From positions 62,001 to 126,000 of the forward strand of contig MPDC01000008.1 in NCBI GenBank assembly GCA_001874255.1: a stretch of DNA of 64,000 nucleotides, given 5' to 3'. The stretch comes from Alphaproteobacteria bacterium MedPE-SWcel. Lineage in GTDB: Bacteria; Pseudomonadota; Alphaproteobacteria; Rhodobacterales; Rhodobacteraceae. Below the pieces are notes generated by a model. The model worked only from the letters and a program-made list of their open reading frames with translations, was not told the origin of the DNA and ran no database searches. The position numbers were made by a program, and so were the translations under genes. Shown here piece after piece: positions 52,101-63,685 of this stretch (positions are counted from its first letter, which is position 1; each line of letters starts with the position of its first letter).

Positions 52101-53620
52101 CCCCCTTCAGCCGTCGTGCCTTTCTGACCTCTGCATCGGCGCTGGCACTGGTCGCCACCGCCCCCGCCGCGCGGTCCAACGGAACGGTGCCGTTCTCCCG
52201 CGCCGAGGTCATCGCCCGGGCGCGCGCCCTCGCAGGCCGCCCCTTCACCCCGCGCAGCAAGGTCCCGAAGGACTGGCTGTCGATGACCTATGACCAGTAC
52301 CGGTCGATCCAGTTCAACGTCGACAAGGCGCTCTGGGCGGGCAGCGATCGCAGCTACAACGTCGATTTCTTCCTGCCCGGCCTCTATTTCGAACGTCCCG
52401 TCCAGGTGCATACGGTCACGGGCGGCAGGGCCGACAGCGTGCCCTTTGACATCGACCGGTTCACCCGACACCCCGAGATCTCGCCCGAGCTGTCGACCGA
52501 CGGCGCCCTGGGCTATTCCGGCTTCCGACTGCGCACCGATCTGAATGATCCCGATCACCCGGGCAAAAAGACCGAATTCTGCGTCTTTCAGGGGGCGAGC
52601 TATTTCCGCGCCATCGCCAGCGGCAATGCCTATGGGCTCTCGGCCCGCGGGCTGGCGCTGAACACGGGCGACCCCGAGGGCGAGGAATTTCCCGACTTCG
52701 TCAGCTTCTGGCTCGAGGCCCCCGGACCGCTGCAGAAGAACATGGTGGTCCACGCGCTGATGGACAGCCCCTCCGTCACCGGCGCCTACCGGTTTGACAT
52801 CACCCCCGGCACCCCCTGCGTGATGGATGTGGAGGCGACGCTCTTTGCCCGCGAGGACCTGCCCCATGCAGGCCTCGCGCCGCTCACCTCGATGTTCCTG
52901 TTCGATGGCACCAACCACCAGCGGTTCGACGATTTCCGCCCCGCCGTCCACGACAGCGACGGGCTGCTGCTGAAGAACGGCAACGGCGAAGTCATCTGGC
53001 GCCCGCTCGCCAATCCCACCCGGCTGCAGGTCTCCAGCTTTGTGGACGAAAACCCCACCGGCTTCGGCCTGATCCAGCGGGCCCGCAAACTGTCGGACTT
53101 TGCCGATCTGGAGGCGCATTATCACCGCCGCCCGTCGCTCTGGGTGGAACCCAGGGGCGACTGGGGCGCCGGTGCGGTGACCTTGGTGGAAATCCCCGCC
53201 GACAAGGAGATCTACGACAATATCGTCGCCTATTGGCGACCCTCCACCCCCCATGAGACCGGCGCCCAGATCGATCTCGCCTATCGCCTGTCCTGGGGCG
53301 AAGAGCCGGTGCTGGATCTTCCGCGGGTGATCAACACCGCCTCGGGGGCAAAGATCTTTGGCGACCCCGGCCGCCTGATGGTGATCGATTTCGAGGCCCA
53401 TCCGCTGTTCGAGGCGGAGCCGGATGCCTTTGATATCCACGTCTCCTCGCCGCATCTCGACACCAGCGCTGGCATTCTGGAACGCAACCCCGAGACCGGC
53501 GGCATGCGGCTGGCGTTTTCCTTTGATCCGGGCCCCCGCACCCATGTGGAGCTGCGGGCGCAGTTGCGCCACAACGGCAAAGCCGCGTCCGAGGTCTGGC
53601 TCTATCGGTGGACTGTGTAA
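52097..53620 (+). CDS. opgG: Periplasmic glucan biosynthesis protein OpgG
   Basis: A 507-residue periplasmic protein of the MdoG family. The leader FSRRAFLTSASALALVATAP contains RR-F-L (Tat-like) and ends near AARS. The MdoG barrel shows YDQYRSIQFNVDKALWAGSD, YNVDFFLPGLYFERPVQVHT, FCVFQGASYFRAIASGNAYG, LSARGLALNTGDPEGEEFPD and a C-terminal beta-sandwich with QIDLAYRLSWGEEP. MdoG proteins act on the glucan during its branching; recent work gives them glucanase-like activity. The opgH gene begins directly after its stop codon. Confidence 0.95.
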   Translation: MTPFSRRAFLTSASALALVATAPAARSNGTVPFSRAEVIARARALAGRPFTPRSKVPKDWLSMTYDQYRSIQFNVDKALWAGSDRSYNVDFFLPGLYFERPVQVHTVTGGRADSVPFDIDRFTRHPEISPELSTDGALGYSGFRLRTDLNDPDHPGKKTEFCVFQGASYFRAIASGNAYGLSARGLALNTGDPEGEEFPDFVSFWLEAPGPLQKNMVVHALMDSPSVTGAYRFDITPGTPCVMDVEATLFAREDLPHAGLAPLTSMFLFDGTNHQRFDDFRPAVHDSDGLLLKNGNGEVIWRPLANPTRLQVSSFVDENPTGFGLIQRARKLSDFADLEAHYHRRPSLWVEPRGDWGAGAVTLVEIPADKEIYDNIVAYWRPSTPHETGAQIDLAYRLSWGEEPVLDLPRVINTASGAKIFGDPGRLMVIDFEAHPLFEAEPDAFDIHVSSPHLDTSAGILERNPETGGMRLAFSFDPGPRTHVELRAQLRHNGKAASEVWLYRWTV

Positions 53621-55606
53621 ATGGCTGTGTCCTCTCCCCCGTCTCTCCCGTCTGCCCCATCACCCCCGGCTCTTGCGTCGCTGGTCCCTCCAGAGAGCCC
53701 GCTGGCCATGCCACAACAGGCGTTCGACCGGGCCTTCCGCGACAGCGCCGCCCCCGGAGCCGGCCTCGGCGACAGCCTGCCCAATGGAGCCGACCTCGGC
53801 GACAGTCTGTCCAATGGAGCCGCCCCCGGCGACAGCCTGTCCCATCCGGATGTGGCCCTCTGGCGCATTCTTGCCTTCTCGCCCGCGATGGTGGCCACGC
53901 TTGCGCTCGGCTGGGTGATGCAGGGCTGGTTCACCGCCGATGGCACCACCGCGCTGGAATGGGTGCTGCTGGTGCTGATCGCCTTCAATTTCTTCTGGAT
54001 CACCTTCACGGTATCCACCGTTCTGCTGGGGCTCTGCAGCCTCTCGCGCAGCCGCCCGAAAACCGCGAGGACCCGCCGACGCCCGATGCGGGTCGCGCTG
54101 TTGGTGCCGGTCTACAATGAAGACCCCGCCTATGTGCTCGGCAATGCGCGCTCCATGCTGGAGGACCTGCATGCCATCGGCGGCCTGCATCGCTACGAGA
54201 TGTTCATCCTCTCCGACACCCGCAACCCGGAGACCGCCGCCCAGGAAGAGCGGGGCGTCCGCGCCCTGCAGGCCGAGCTGCCGGAGGGGCTGTCGCTCCA
54301 CTACCGCCGCCGCGCCGAGAACACCGCCCGCAAGGTCGGCAATATCCATGATTGGGTCACCCGCTGGGGCGGCGCCTACGAGGCCATGCTGGTGCTGGAT
54401 GCCGACAGCCTGATGACCGGGCGGGCGATCGTGCGCCTGACCGATGCGCTGTCGCGCGACCCCGGCGCGGGGCTGATCCAGAGCTTCCCGCAACTCATCG
54501 GAGCCCGCTCTGTCTTTGGCCGCATGCAGCAATTCGCCAATGGCGTCTACGGTCTGGCGCTGGCCGAGGGGCTGGCGCGCTGGACCGGGCATGAGGGCAA
54601 CTACTGGGGCCATAACGCCATCATCCGCACCCGCGCCTTTGCCGCCTGCGCGGGCTTGCCGGAGCTGCCCACGCTGACCGGCGCCCCCTCGATCATCATG
54701 AGCCATGACTTCGTCGAGGCAGGCCTGTTGCGCCGGGCCGGCTGGCGCGTCCGGTTCCTGCCGCGCATTCGCGGCTCCTACGAGGAAACCCCCGCCACGC
54801 TGATCGACCACATCCAGCGCGACCGGCGCTGGTGCCAGGGCAACCTGCAACATCTGCGCCTTCTCGGCACCACCGGGTTTCACGCCATGTCACGGTTCCA
54901 TCTGGCGCATGGGGCGATCGGCTATCTGATGGCGCCCGTGTGGTTCGCGCTCCTGGTGATCTGGGCGCTGATCGGCCGCGACGACGGTGGCTCGGTGCTG
55001 ACGTATTTCTCCGAAGCCAACCCCACCCGCCCCTCCTGGCCGGACATGAGCGAGCCGCGCCACGTGGCCGTGATCATCCTGATCTACGCCATGCTGCTGC
55101 TGCCAAAGCTGCTGTCGGTGGTGGCGCTGCCGCTGACCGGGCGGCGGATGGCCGATTACGGCGGCACCGGGCGGTTCCTGCTCTCCATGCTGACCGAAAT
55201 CCTGCTGGCGATCCTCTATGCGCCGATCCTGATGGTGCAGCAGATGATCGCGGTGCTGCGCACGGTCTTCGGCCTGCAGAAAGGCTGGGCGCCACAGGCC
55301 CGCGAGGGCGGCCACTACCGCCTGCGCGCCCTGCTGCACTGCCACGCGCTGGAAACCCTCAGCGGCGTGGCCCTGTGGATCGGGATCGCCTCCGGGCTGG
55401 TCTCGCTCTGGCTTGTGCCGATTGCGGTGTCGCTCGTGCTGGCGGTGCCGCTCTCGGCCCTGTCGAGCCTGCGCCTGCCCCCCGGCTGGATGGGCACGGC
55501 CGAGGTCTTGAAAGAGCCCCGCATCACGCGTGCAGCACGCCACTATCGCAGCCTGCTGCGTCAGAACCTCCTCGGCCAGGACAGGCCTGTGCAGCCCGCC
55601 GAATAG
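53621..55606 (+). CDS. opgH: Glucan biosynthesis glucosyltransferase OpgH
   Basis: A 661-residue inner-membrane GT2 enzyme that polymerises glucose from UDP-glucose and extrudes it. The ATG follows the opgG stop at once (0 bases). The first 85 residues are a Pro/Ser/Asp-rich cytoplasmic leader that includes three 10-residue repeats. Two membrane helices follow. The catalytic part has VALLVPVYNEDP, the D-x-D LVLDADSLMTG (about 258), and QRDRRWCQGNLQHLRLLG (about 401), the Q-x-x-RW motif. The C-terminus has several more helices. The leader is much shorter than in Escherichia coli and not similar to it. Confidence 0.95.
   Translation: MAVSSPPSLPSAPSPPALASLVPPESPLAMPQQAFDRAFRDSAAPGAGLGDSLPNGADLGDSLSNGAAPGDSLSHPDVALWRILAFSPAMVATLALGWVMQGWFTADGTTALEWVLLVLIAFNFFWITFTVSTVLLGLCSLSRSRPKTARTRRRPMRVALLVPVYNEDPAYVLGNARSMLEDLHAIGGLHRYEMFILSDTRNPETAAQEERGVRALQAELPEGLSLHYRRRAENTARKVGNIHDWVTRWGGAYEAMLVLDADSLMTGRAIVRLTDALSRDPGAGLIQSFPQLIGARSVFGRMQQFANGVYGLALAEGLARWTGHEGNYWGHNAIIRTRAFAACAGLPELPTLTGAPSIIMSHDFVEAGLLRRAGWRVRFLPRIRGSYEETPATLIDHIQRDRRWCQGNLQHLRLLGTTGFHAMSRFHLAHGAIGYLMAPVWFALLVIWALIGRDDGGSVLTYFSEANPTRPSWPDMSEPRHVAVIILIYAMLLLPKLLSVVALPLTGRRMADYGGTGRFLLSMLTEILLAILYAPILMVQQMIAVLRTVFGLQKGWAPQAREGGHYRLRALLHCHALETLSGVALWIGIASGLVSLWLVPIAVSLVLAVPLSALSSLRLPPGWMGTAEVLKEPRITRAARHYRSLLRQNLLGQDRPVQPAE
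53756..53845 (+). repeat. Three tandem 30-bp repeats inside opgH
   Basis: Units start at 53756, 53786 and 53816 with GGAGCCG and share CTCGGCGACAG and YCTGYCCAAT. They encode GAGLGDSLPN, GADLGDSLSN and GAAPGDSLSH in the N-terminal cytoplasmic leader of OpgH. All three are in frame. Confidence 0.95.
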
Positions 55607-55672
55607 CGACTGATGAGCACGGGACCGGCGGCGGCATGGCCGGGGGACGGATCAGATGCCCGGCCTGCGGTA

Positions 55673-56620
55673 TCAGTTCGCTGGGATCGCGGTGCCAGTC
55701 CCCCTGCCTGTACCTGTCGCCCTGCCTGTGCCAGTCCCGGCCGCTTCCAGCCAGTCCAGCACCCGGTCGGCCCATCCCGGCGGCACCCGGTGCCCGCCGG
55801 GAAACAGCTCAAACGTCAGGCTGCCCCCAGCTCCATCAAACCCACCAGCCCCATCAGCCCCACGATCCGCACCGACCGCGCCCACATCACAGGACCAGCC
55901 GCGCAGCAAAAGCTGCCCGTCCTGCTCCTGCCATTTGGTCTCTGGCGCGTGGCTGTCGCAGCCCAATGTCTCGCGCCACAGCTCGAGCCCGGCCCAGATG
56001 TCGCCCTGCAGAAACCGCCCGCCGCCCAGAGCCCTCCCCTCCAGCGGCACCGTGCCATCCATCCAGCCATGGCTATGGTAGAGCCGCACCGGCCCGGCGC
56101 AGGCCGTGGGCTGCGGGCGCCAGAACCCGCCGGACACCGGCAGATAGGCCGCAAAGGCCCCGGGCTCGGCGCAGGCCAGATAGTTCACCATGAAGGCGCC
56201 GGAGGAAAACCCCGCCAGAACAGAGGCATCGCCTTCAATGCCAAACCGTCGCTCGGCGTCCCGCAGAACCTGCGGCAAAAAGGCGAAATCGTCCCGCGAT
56301 CCGAGCCCCGGCAGAAACGACCAGCTGCGCGGGCCGTCGGGCCGGGGGGCGCCATCCGGGGCAATCACCGCATAGCCCCGCGCGGTCAGCGCTTCGACCA
56401 TGCCCGTCATGCGCAACACGCCTGCCCCCGAGCCGCCGTAGCCGTGCAGGAACATCACGGCCGGAATGGCGCCCCCCGGCCCCTGCGGCAGGGTGATTTC
56501 ATAGGTGCCCCCGGCCAGCGCACAGGGCGCCGGTTGCGCACCGCACGCGGCCAGTCCCGCGCCTGCCGTCATACTCAGCGCCGTCGCGACGCTCCATATC
56601 TTCTGCATCATCCGCGCCAT
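55673..56620 (-). CDS. Secreted PHB-depolymerase-like esterase (LpqC family)
   Basis: From ATG 56620 the product has 315 residues. A signal peptide (TALSMTAGAGLAACGAQ) with Ala-Ala-Cys suggests a lipoprotein or a Cys near the cleavage site. An esterase_PHB-type alpha/beta hydrolase follows, with VMFLHGYGGSGAG (oxyanion), VLAGFSSGAFMVNYLAC (nucleophile Ser) and FELFPGGHRVPPGWAD (His). Family members hydrolyse polyhydroxyalkanoate or feruloyl/acyl esters. The tail is a low-complexity run of Gly-Thr-Gly units (55690-55750). The first 13 bases overlap the upstream rhodanese gene. Confidence 0.85.
   Translation of the reverse strand: MARMMQKIWSVATALSMTAGAGLAACGAQPAPCALAGGTYEITLPQGPGGAIPAVMFLHGYGGSGAGVLRMTGMVEALTARGYAVIAPDGAPRPDGPRSWSFLPGLGSRDDFAFLPQVLRDAERRFGIEGDASVLAGFSSGAFMVNYLACAEPGAFAAYLPVSGGFWRPQPTACAGPVRLYHSHGWMDGTVPLEGRALGGGRFLQGDIWAGLELWRETLGCDSHAPETKWQEQDGQLLLRGWSCDVGAVGADRGADGAGGFDGAGGSLTFELFPGGHRVPPGWADRVLDWLEAAGTGTGRATGTGRGTGTAIPAN
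55680..55750. repeat. CCTGCCTGT-type repeats at the esterase 3' end
   Basis: Irregular copies of CCTGCCTGT, CCTGTCGCC and CCTGTGCC run through the tract. On the minus strand they encode Gly-Thr-Gly-Arg-Ala-like tail residues. Confidence 0.7.
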
Positions 56621-57273
56621 CCTGTCACCGGCAACCTGGAATTGAGCCACCCCGGCCCCGCCGCCGAGCCGAACATGCCTTCCGGCACATCCAGAACATT
56701 GGCAAACCCGGCCTCGATCAGGCGCTTGCTCACCCGTGCCGAGCGCACTCCACGGGCACAGATCAGGGCAATCGGGCGCCCGGTCTCGCCATTTACAAGC
56801 GCCGCCAGCGCCTCTGTGAAATCCGCGCGCCGCATATCCAGCGGCACGGCCCCCTCCGGCACGCCGGTCCGGCGCCATTCGCCTGCGGTCCGGATATCCA
56901 CCAGCAGCACGTCGCCTGCGCGCGCCTGACGATGCGCCTCCTGCACGCTGAGAACGCCGCCGTCATGGGCAGGCCGGTGCCGGTACAGTCGCCACCATCC
57001 CCCCGCCGTCACCGCCGTCAGCGCCAGAGCCCCGGCCCCCAGCAGCACCGCGCGACGGCCCCGACCTTCTGCCCGACCGCCACCGCGCGCGCCCTCGCAG
57101 GCGAGATCGCCTGTTGGACGCGCTGCCCGATCCTCTGTTCGATCCTCTGTCCGATCCGCTGTTCGATTCTCTGCCCGTCCCTCTGGCCGTGCCTCTGCCC
57201 GTCCCTCTGGCCGACCTTCTGTGACCGGTGCGCGCGTCGGCCCGCCTTTCATCCGGAGGTTTTCCTGTGCCAT
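56608..57273 (-). CDS. Rhodanese-domain protein with Arg-rich leader and membrane anchor
   Basis: From ATG 57273 the product has 221 residues. Residues about 20-60 are a low-complexity Arg/Glu/Ala/Asp leader (EGRAEARPEGRAENRTADRT). A hydrophobic segment (RRAVLLGAGALALTAVTAGG) at about 73-92 probably anchors it, and the rhodanese domain is exposed in the periplasm. That domain holds LVDIRTAGEWRRTGVPEGAV and the active-site loop ALICARGVRSARVSKRLIEA, with Cys in C-A-R-G-V-R (about 172). Such domains transfer sulfane sulfur. The leader repeats make the true start uncertain. The esterase gene overlaps its end by 13 bases. Confidence 0.82.
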   Translation of the reverse strand: MAQENLRMKGGPTRAPVTEGRPEGRAEARPEGRAENRTADRTEDRTEDRAARPTGDLACEGARGGGRAEGRGRRAVLLGAGALALTAVTAGGWWRLYRHRPAHDGGVLSVQEAHRQARAGDVLLVDIRTAGEWRRTGVPEGAVPLDMRRADFTEALAALVNGETGRPIALICARGVRSARVSKRLIEAGFANVLDVPEGMFGSAAGPGWLNSRLPVTGWRG

Positions 57274-57593
57274 TGCCGGTCCCGCCCTCGCCTCTGCTCT
57301 GTCTGTGCTCCCGCCGAGATCTAGCACGCATCCCGCCTGCTGGCACAGTGGCGCGGCAGCGGCGGCGATCACCATCACGTCATCCCCCACACGCCCCGGC
57401 CGCAGCCAAAGTCCGGACCGCAAACTGGCCATAAACATGCGGCCAGGTGTCACATTTTGTCATTTCCAGACCGAAATACCCAAGATTCTGTTCGGAATGG
57501 CTGGATCAGCGCTGGAAAATTCCTTAGTCAGCTCACAACTTGCAGCTTAATATCTGCCAAAAAGATCCAACTGCCCGACCAGGAGAGTATGAC
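57274..57593. other. Divergent region between rhodanese and antiporter operon
   Basis: About 320 bases with no supported gene. It must hold the promoters of both units, but I cannot place -35 and -10 elements with confidence. GTCACATTTTGTCATTTCC near 57449-57467 has two close TGTCA-like halves and is the only regular pattern seen. Confidence 0.4.
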
Positions 57594-60449
<2,856 letters not shown>

Positions 60450-60451
60450 GC

Positions 60452-60805
60452 ATGGAATTACTAGTCGCCTCAGCCGTCGGGCTTCTGACTGCCGCAGGGA
60501 TCTATCTGATCCTGCGCCGCCGCACCTTCCCGGTGATCCTCGGCACCTCGCTGCTGTCCTATGCGGTGAACGTCTTTCTGTTCGCCACCGGGCGCCTGAT
60601 CACCAATGCGCCGCCGATCCTGAACAAATACGCCGAAGTGCCCTATACCGACCCGCTGCCGCAGGCGCTGGTGCTGACGGCGATCGTGATCTCGTTCGGC
60701 ATGACCGCCGTGGTGGTGATGATCGCCCTCGGCGCATACCTCAGCGCCAAGGATGACAGCATCAACATGGATGAAACGGCCAGCGCCGACGGAGAGGACG
60801 CATGA
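60452..60805 (+). CDS. mrpC: Mrp-type antiporter subunit C
   Basis: A 117-residue NuoK-like protein with three transmembrane helices: ELLVASAVGLLTAAGIYLIL, FPVILGTSLLSYAVNVFLFA, and the third near ALVLTAIVISFGMTAVVVMI. An acidic tail (DETASADGEDA) follows. It starts 2 bases after mrpA and overlaps mrpD by 4 bases. Part of the antiporter membrane core. Confidence 0.95.
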   Translation: MELLVASAVGLLTAAGIYLILRRRTFPVILGTSLLSYAVNVFLFATGRLITNAPPILNKYAEVPYTDPLPQALVLTAIVISFGMTAVVVMIALGAYLSAKDDSINMDETASADGEDA

Positions 60806-62484
60806 ACCACCTTTTGATTGCGCCCATCGTGCTGCCTGCTCTGGTGGCGCCCTTCATCATCATGACGCTGCGCTACCACATTGATCTGCAGCGGATTTTC
60901 TCGATCGCCAGCACGGCGCTGCTGGTTGCCATCGCGATGGCGCTGGCGGTGCAGGCTGCCGATGGCACGGTGCAGGTCTACGAGCTCGGCGACTGGCAGG
61001 CGCCCTTCGGGATCGTGCTGGTGCTGGACCGGCTGTCGGCGATGATGGTGCTGCTGACCACGCTTCTGGCGCTGGCCGTGAACCTCTATGCGGTGGGCAG
61101 CAAATGGGACGAGCGCGGCCAGAACTTTCACGCCCTCTACCAGTTTCAGCTGATGGGTATTCTCGGCGCCTTCCTGACCGGTGACGCCTTCAACCTCTTT
61201 GTGTTTTTCGAAGTGCTGCTGATCGCCTCCTACGGGCTGATGATCCACGCAGGCGGCACCCGCCGGTTTCAGGCCGGGGTGCAATATGTGGTCTACAACC
61301 TCCTCGGCTCCACCCTGTTCCTGTTTGCGCTCGGCACCATCTATGCGGTGACCGGCACGCTCAACATGGCGGATCTGGCGGTGCAGGTGGCGGCACTTCC
61401 GGCAGAAGACAGCGCCCTCATCCGGGTCGGTGCGGTGATGCTGCTTCTGGTCTTCGCGATCAAGGCCTCCTTGCTGCCGCTGCATTTCTGGCTGCCCGCC
61501 TCCTACGCCCATGCGCCCGCCCCGGTGGCGGCGCTGTTTGCGATCATGACCAAGGTCGGCGCCTATGCGATCCTGCGGATGTACACGCTGGTCTTCGGCC
61601 CCGATGTCGCCGTGGTCGAGGGGCTGGTCGGCGACTGGCTGCTGCCTGCCGCATTGCTGACCGTCGCCGTCGGTGCCATTGGCGTGCTGGGGTCGAAAGA
61701 GATCGGCCGCCTGATGTCCTTTGGCGCCATCACCTCTGTCGGCACCCTGCTGACCGCCATCGCCCTCTTCACCCCCGAGGCCACCGCCGCCGCCCTCTAC
61801 TACACCGTCCATTCGACACTGGCGGCCGCGGCGCTGTTCCTGATTGCGGATCTGGTGCGCGAACGTCAGGGCGGCACCATCGCGGCCCGTCCGGTGATGG
61901 CCCAGAGCGGGCTGATCTCGGTCTTGTTCTTCATCGCCGCCATCGCCACCGCCGGCATGCCGCCGCTGTCGGGGTTCCTCGGCAAGCTGCTGATCCTCGA
62001 CGCCGCCCGCGACGACCCGCGCGTGGTCTGGGTCTGGGGCGTGATCCTCGTCAGCTCGCTGATCACCATCATGGGCTTTGCCCGCGCAGGCACGCTGATC
62101 TTCTGGAAGAGCCACGGGCTGGCCACCGCCGACACCGCCGAGGCGCCCGAAATCGAAGTGGCAGCAGCAAATCAGACCGACGCGCCCGCCACGGCGCACC
62201 CTGCCGCCCTGCCCTTTGTCGCGACCTTCGCGCTGCTGGCCGGGCTGGTGGCGCTGACGCTTTTTGCCGGTCCGATGACCCGCTACACCGCCGCCACGGC
62301 GCAGGACCTCTTCGCCCCAAAGGCCTATATCGAGACGGTTCTGGCCAATAGGGATCGCCCCGTCACGGAATCGGATCATGAGGATTCCGGCTATGAGGAT
62401 TCGGGGCATGGGGCTGCGGATCACGGCGAAGCCTCCGGCCACGGCGCCGAGGATGCCGCCACCACCACAGAGGAGAGCCACTGA
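60802..62484 (+). CDS. mrpD: Mrp-type antiporter subunit D
   Basis: A 560-residue NuoN/L-like antiporter subunit. It has DAFNLFVFFEVLLIASYGLM (Glu in the key helix), FAIKASLLPLHFWLPASYAH, APVAALFAIMTKVGAYAILR and SFGAITSVGTLLTAIALF. The C-terminal 60 residues are His/Glu/Asp-rich (SDHEDSGYEDSGHGAADHGE), longer than in most MrpD proteins and possibly metal-binding. Its stop overlaps the mrpE start by one base. Confidence 0.95.
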   Translation: MNHLLIAPIVLPALVAPFIIMTLRYHIDLQRIFSIASTALLVAIAMALAVQAADGTVQVYELGDWQAPFGIVLVLDRLSAMMVLLTTLLALAVNLYAVGSKWDERGQNFHALYQFQLMGILGAFLTGDAFNLFVFFEVLLIASYGLMIHAGGTRRFQAGVQYVVYNLLGSTLFLFALGTIYAVTGTLNMADLAVQVAALPAEDSALIRVGAVMLLLVFAIKASLLPLHFWLPASYAHAPAPVAALFAIMTKVGAYAILRMYTLVFGPDVAVVEGLVGDWLLPAALLTVAVGAIGVLGSKEIGRLMSFGAITSVGTLLTAIALFTPEATAAALYYTVHSTLAAAALFLIADLVRERQGGTIAARPVMAQSGLISVLFFIAAIATAGMPPLSGFLGKLLILDAARDDPRVVWVWGVILVSSLITIMGFARAGTLIFWKSHGLATADTAEAPEIEVAAANQTDAPATAHPAALPFVATFALLAGLVALTLFAGPMTRYTAATAQDLFAPKAYIETVLANRDRPVTESDHEDSGYEDSGHGAADHGEASGHGAEDAATTTEESH

Positions 62485-62981
62485 TGAAGCTTCTGAACCG
62501 CTTCCTGCCGCACCCGCTGCTGACGCTGATGCTGACGGTGATCTGGCTCCTGCTGGTGAACCGCTTCTCGCTCAACTCGCTGCTGTTCGGCTTCTTTCTC
62601 GGCCTGCTGATCCCGGTGATCACCCAGCCCTACTGGCCCAACCGGCCGAAGCTGAAAAAACCGCTGAAGCTGATTTCCTATGCGCTGCTGGTGATCTGGG
62701 ACATCGTCGTTGCCAATGTCGCCGTTGCGAGGATCGTGCTGTTCATGCCGAACAGCAAACGCAGGCCCGCCTGGGTGGAAATCCCGCTGGACATCCGCAC
62801 CCCCGAGGCCATCGCCATGCTGGGCGGCACCATCACCATGACACCCGGCACCCTCACCGCCGATATTTCGGCGCAGGGGCGGTCGCTGCTGGTCCATTGC
62901 CTGCACGCGCCCGACACCGACGAGATACGGGACGAGATCAAGACCCGCTACGAGGCCCGCCTGAAGGAGATCTTCGGATGA
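62484..62981 (+). CDS. mrpE: Mrp-type antiporter subunit E
   Basis: A 165-residue protein with two N-terminal transmembrane helices (LTLMLTVIWLLLVNRFSLNS, then LLFGFFLGLLIPVI). A third (SYALLVIWDIVVANVAVARI) precedes the soluble domain, which has IPLDIRTPEAIAMLGGTITM and PGTLTADISAQGRSLLVHCL. Its stop overlaps the mrpF start (ATGA, 62978-62981). Confidence 0.95.
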   Translation: MKLLNRFLPHPLLTLMLTVIWLLLVNRFSLNSLLFGFFLGLLIPVITQPYWPNRPKLKKPLKLISYALLVIWDIVVANVAVARIVLFMPNSKRRPAWVEIPLDIRTPEAIAMLGGTITMTPGTLTADISAQGRSLLVHCLHAPDTDEIRDEIKTRYEARLKEIFG

Positions 62982-63247
62982 TCGACTATGCCTACGCCTT
63001 TGCCTTTTCCTGTTTCGCCGCCGCGCTGCTGATGAACCTGTGGAAGATCCTGATGGCCCACGAGATCACGGACCGGATCCTCGCGCTGGACACGATGTTC
63101 ATCAACGCCATCGCCATGGTGGTCCTGTTCGGGGTGCTGCTCGGATCCGAAATCTTCTTTGAGGCGGCGCTGATCATGGCGATGCTCGGCTTCATCTCTA
63201 CCGTTGCCTACGCGCGCTTCCTGCTGCGCGGCAATATCATCGAGTGA
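62978..63247 (+). CDS. mrpF: Mrp-type antiporter subunit F
   Basis: An 89-residue protein with three helices: YAFAFSCFAAALLMNLWKIL, INAIAMVVLFGVLLGSEIFF, and AALIMAMLGFISTVAYARFL. ITDRILALDTM in the first loop is conserved in MrpF/PhaF. It starts within the mrpE stop. mrpG begins 10 bases after its stop. Confidence 0.95.
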   Translation: MIDYAYAFAFSCFAAALLMNLWKILMAHEITDRILALDTMFINAIAMVVLFGVLLGSEIFFEAALIMAMLGFISTVAYARFLLRGNIIE

Positions 63248-63257
63248 GGGCCCCGGA

Positions 63258-63644
63258 ATGATCATCGATATCCTCATCGCGAGCTGCGTCGTCATCGGCG
63301 GTCTCTTCGGCTTTGTCGGCTCCTTCGGGCTTTTGAAGCTGAACGATCCGATGTCGCGGATGCATGCCCCGACCAAGGCCACAACCCTCGGGGTTGGCGG
63401 CGTTCTCATCGGCTCCATGGTGCATGCCTGGGCCTATGAGGGCCATGTCTCGGCACATGAGCTGCTGATCACGCTGTTCCTGCTGGTCACGGCCCCGGTC
63501 ACGGCAAATTTCCTTGCCAAGGTCTTTCTCAACCAGCAAACAAAGCCTGACGATCTGCCCGGGCCCAGCACCTGCAGCCTCTGGGCCACCCACGACAAAC
63601 CGGAGCATCGCCGGGCCGCCCCGGGGCAGCAGACCGACACCTGA
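63258..63644 (+). CDS. mrpG: Mrp-type antiporter subunit G
   Basis: A 128-residue protein. It has three helices (ILIASCVVIGGLFGFVGSFG, KATTLGVGGVLIGSMVHAWA, LLITLFLLVTAPVTANFLAK). LLKLNDPMSRMHAPTKATTL is the conserved MrpG/MnhG loop. The last 35 residues are polar and non-conserved (KPDDLPGPSTCSLWATHDKP). It completes the set A/B-C-D-E-F-G, so the operon is complete for a group 2 antiporter. Confidence 0.95.
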   Translation: MIIDILIASCVVIGGLFGFVGSFGLLKLNDPMSRMHAPTKATTLGVGGVLIGSMVHAWAYEGHVSAHELLITLFLLVTAPVTANFLAKVFLNQQTKPDDLPGPSTCSLWATHDKPEHRRAAPGQQTDT

Positions 63645-63685
63645 GGGCCGCCGAGCGGTCGTATCCAACGCCGAGGCCGACCGCC

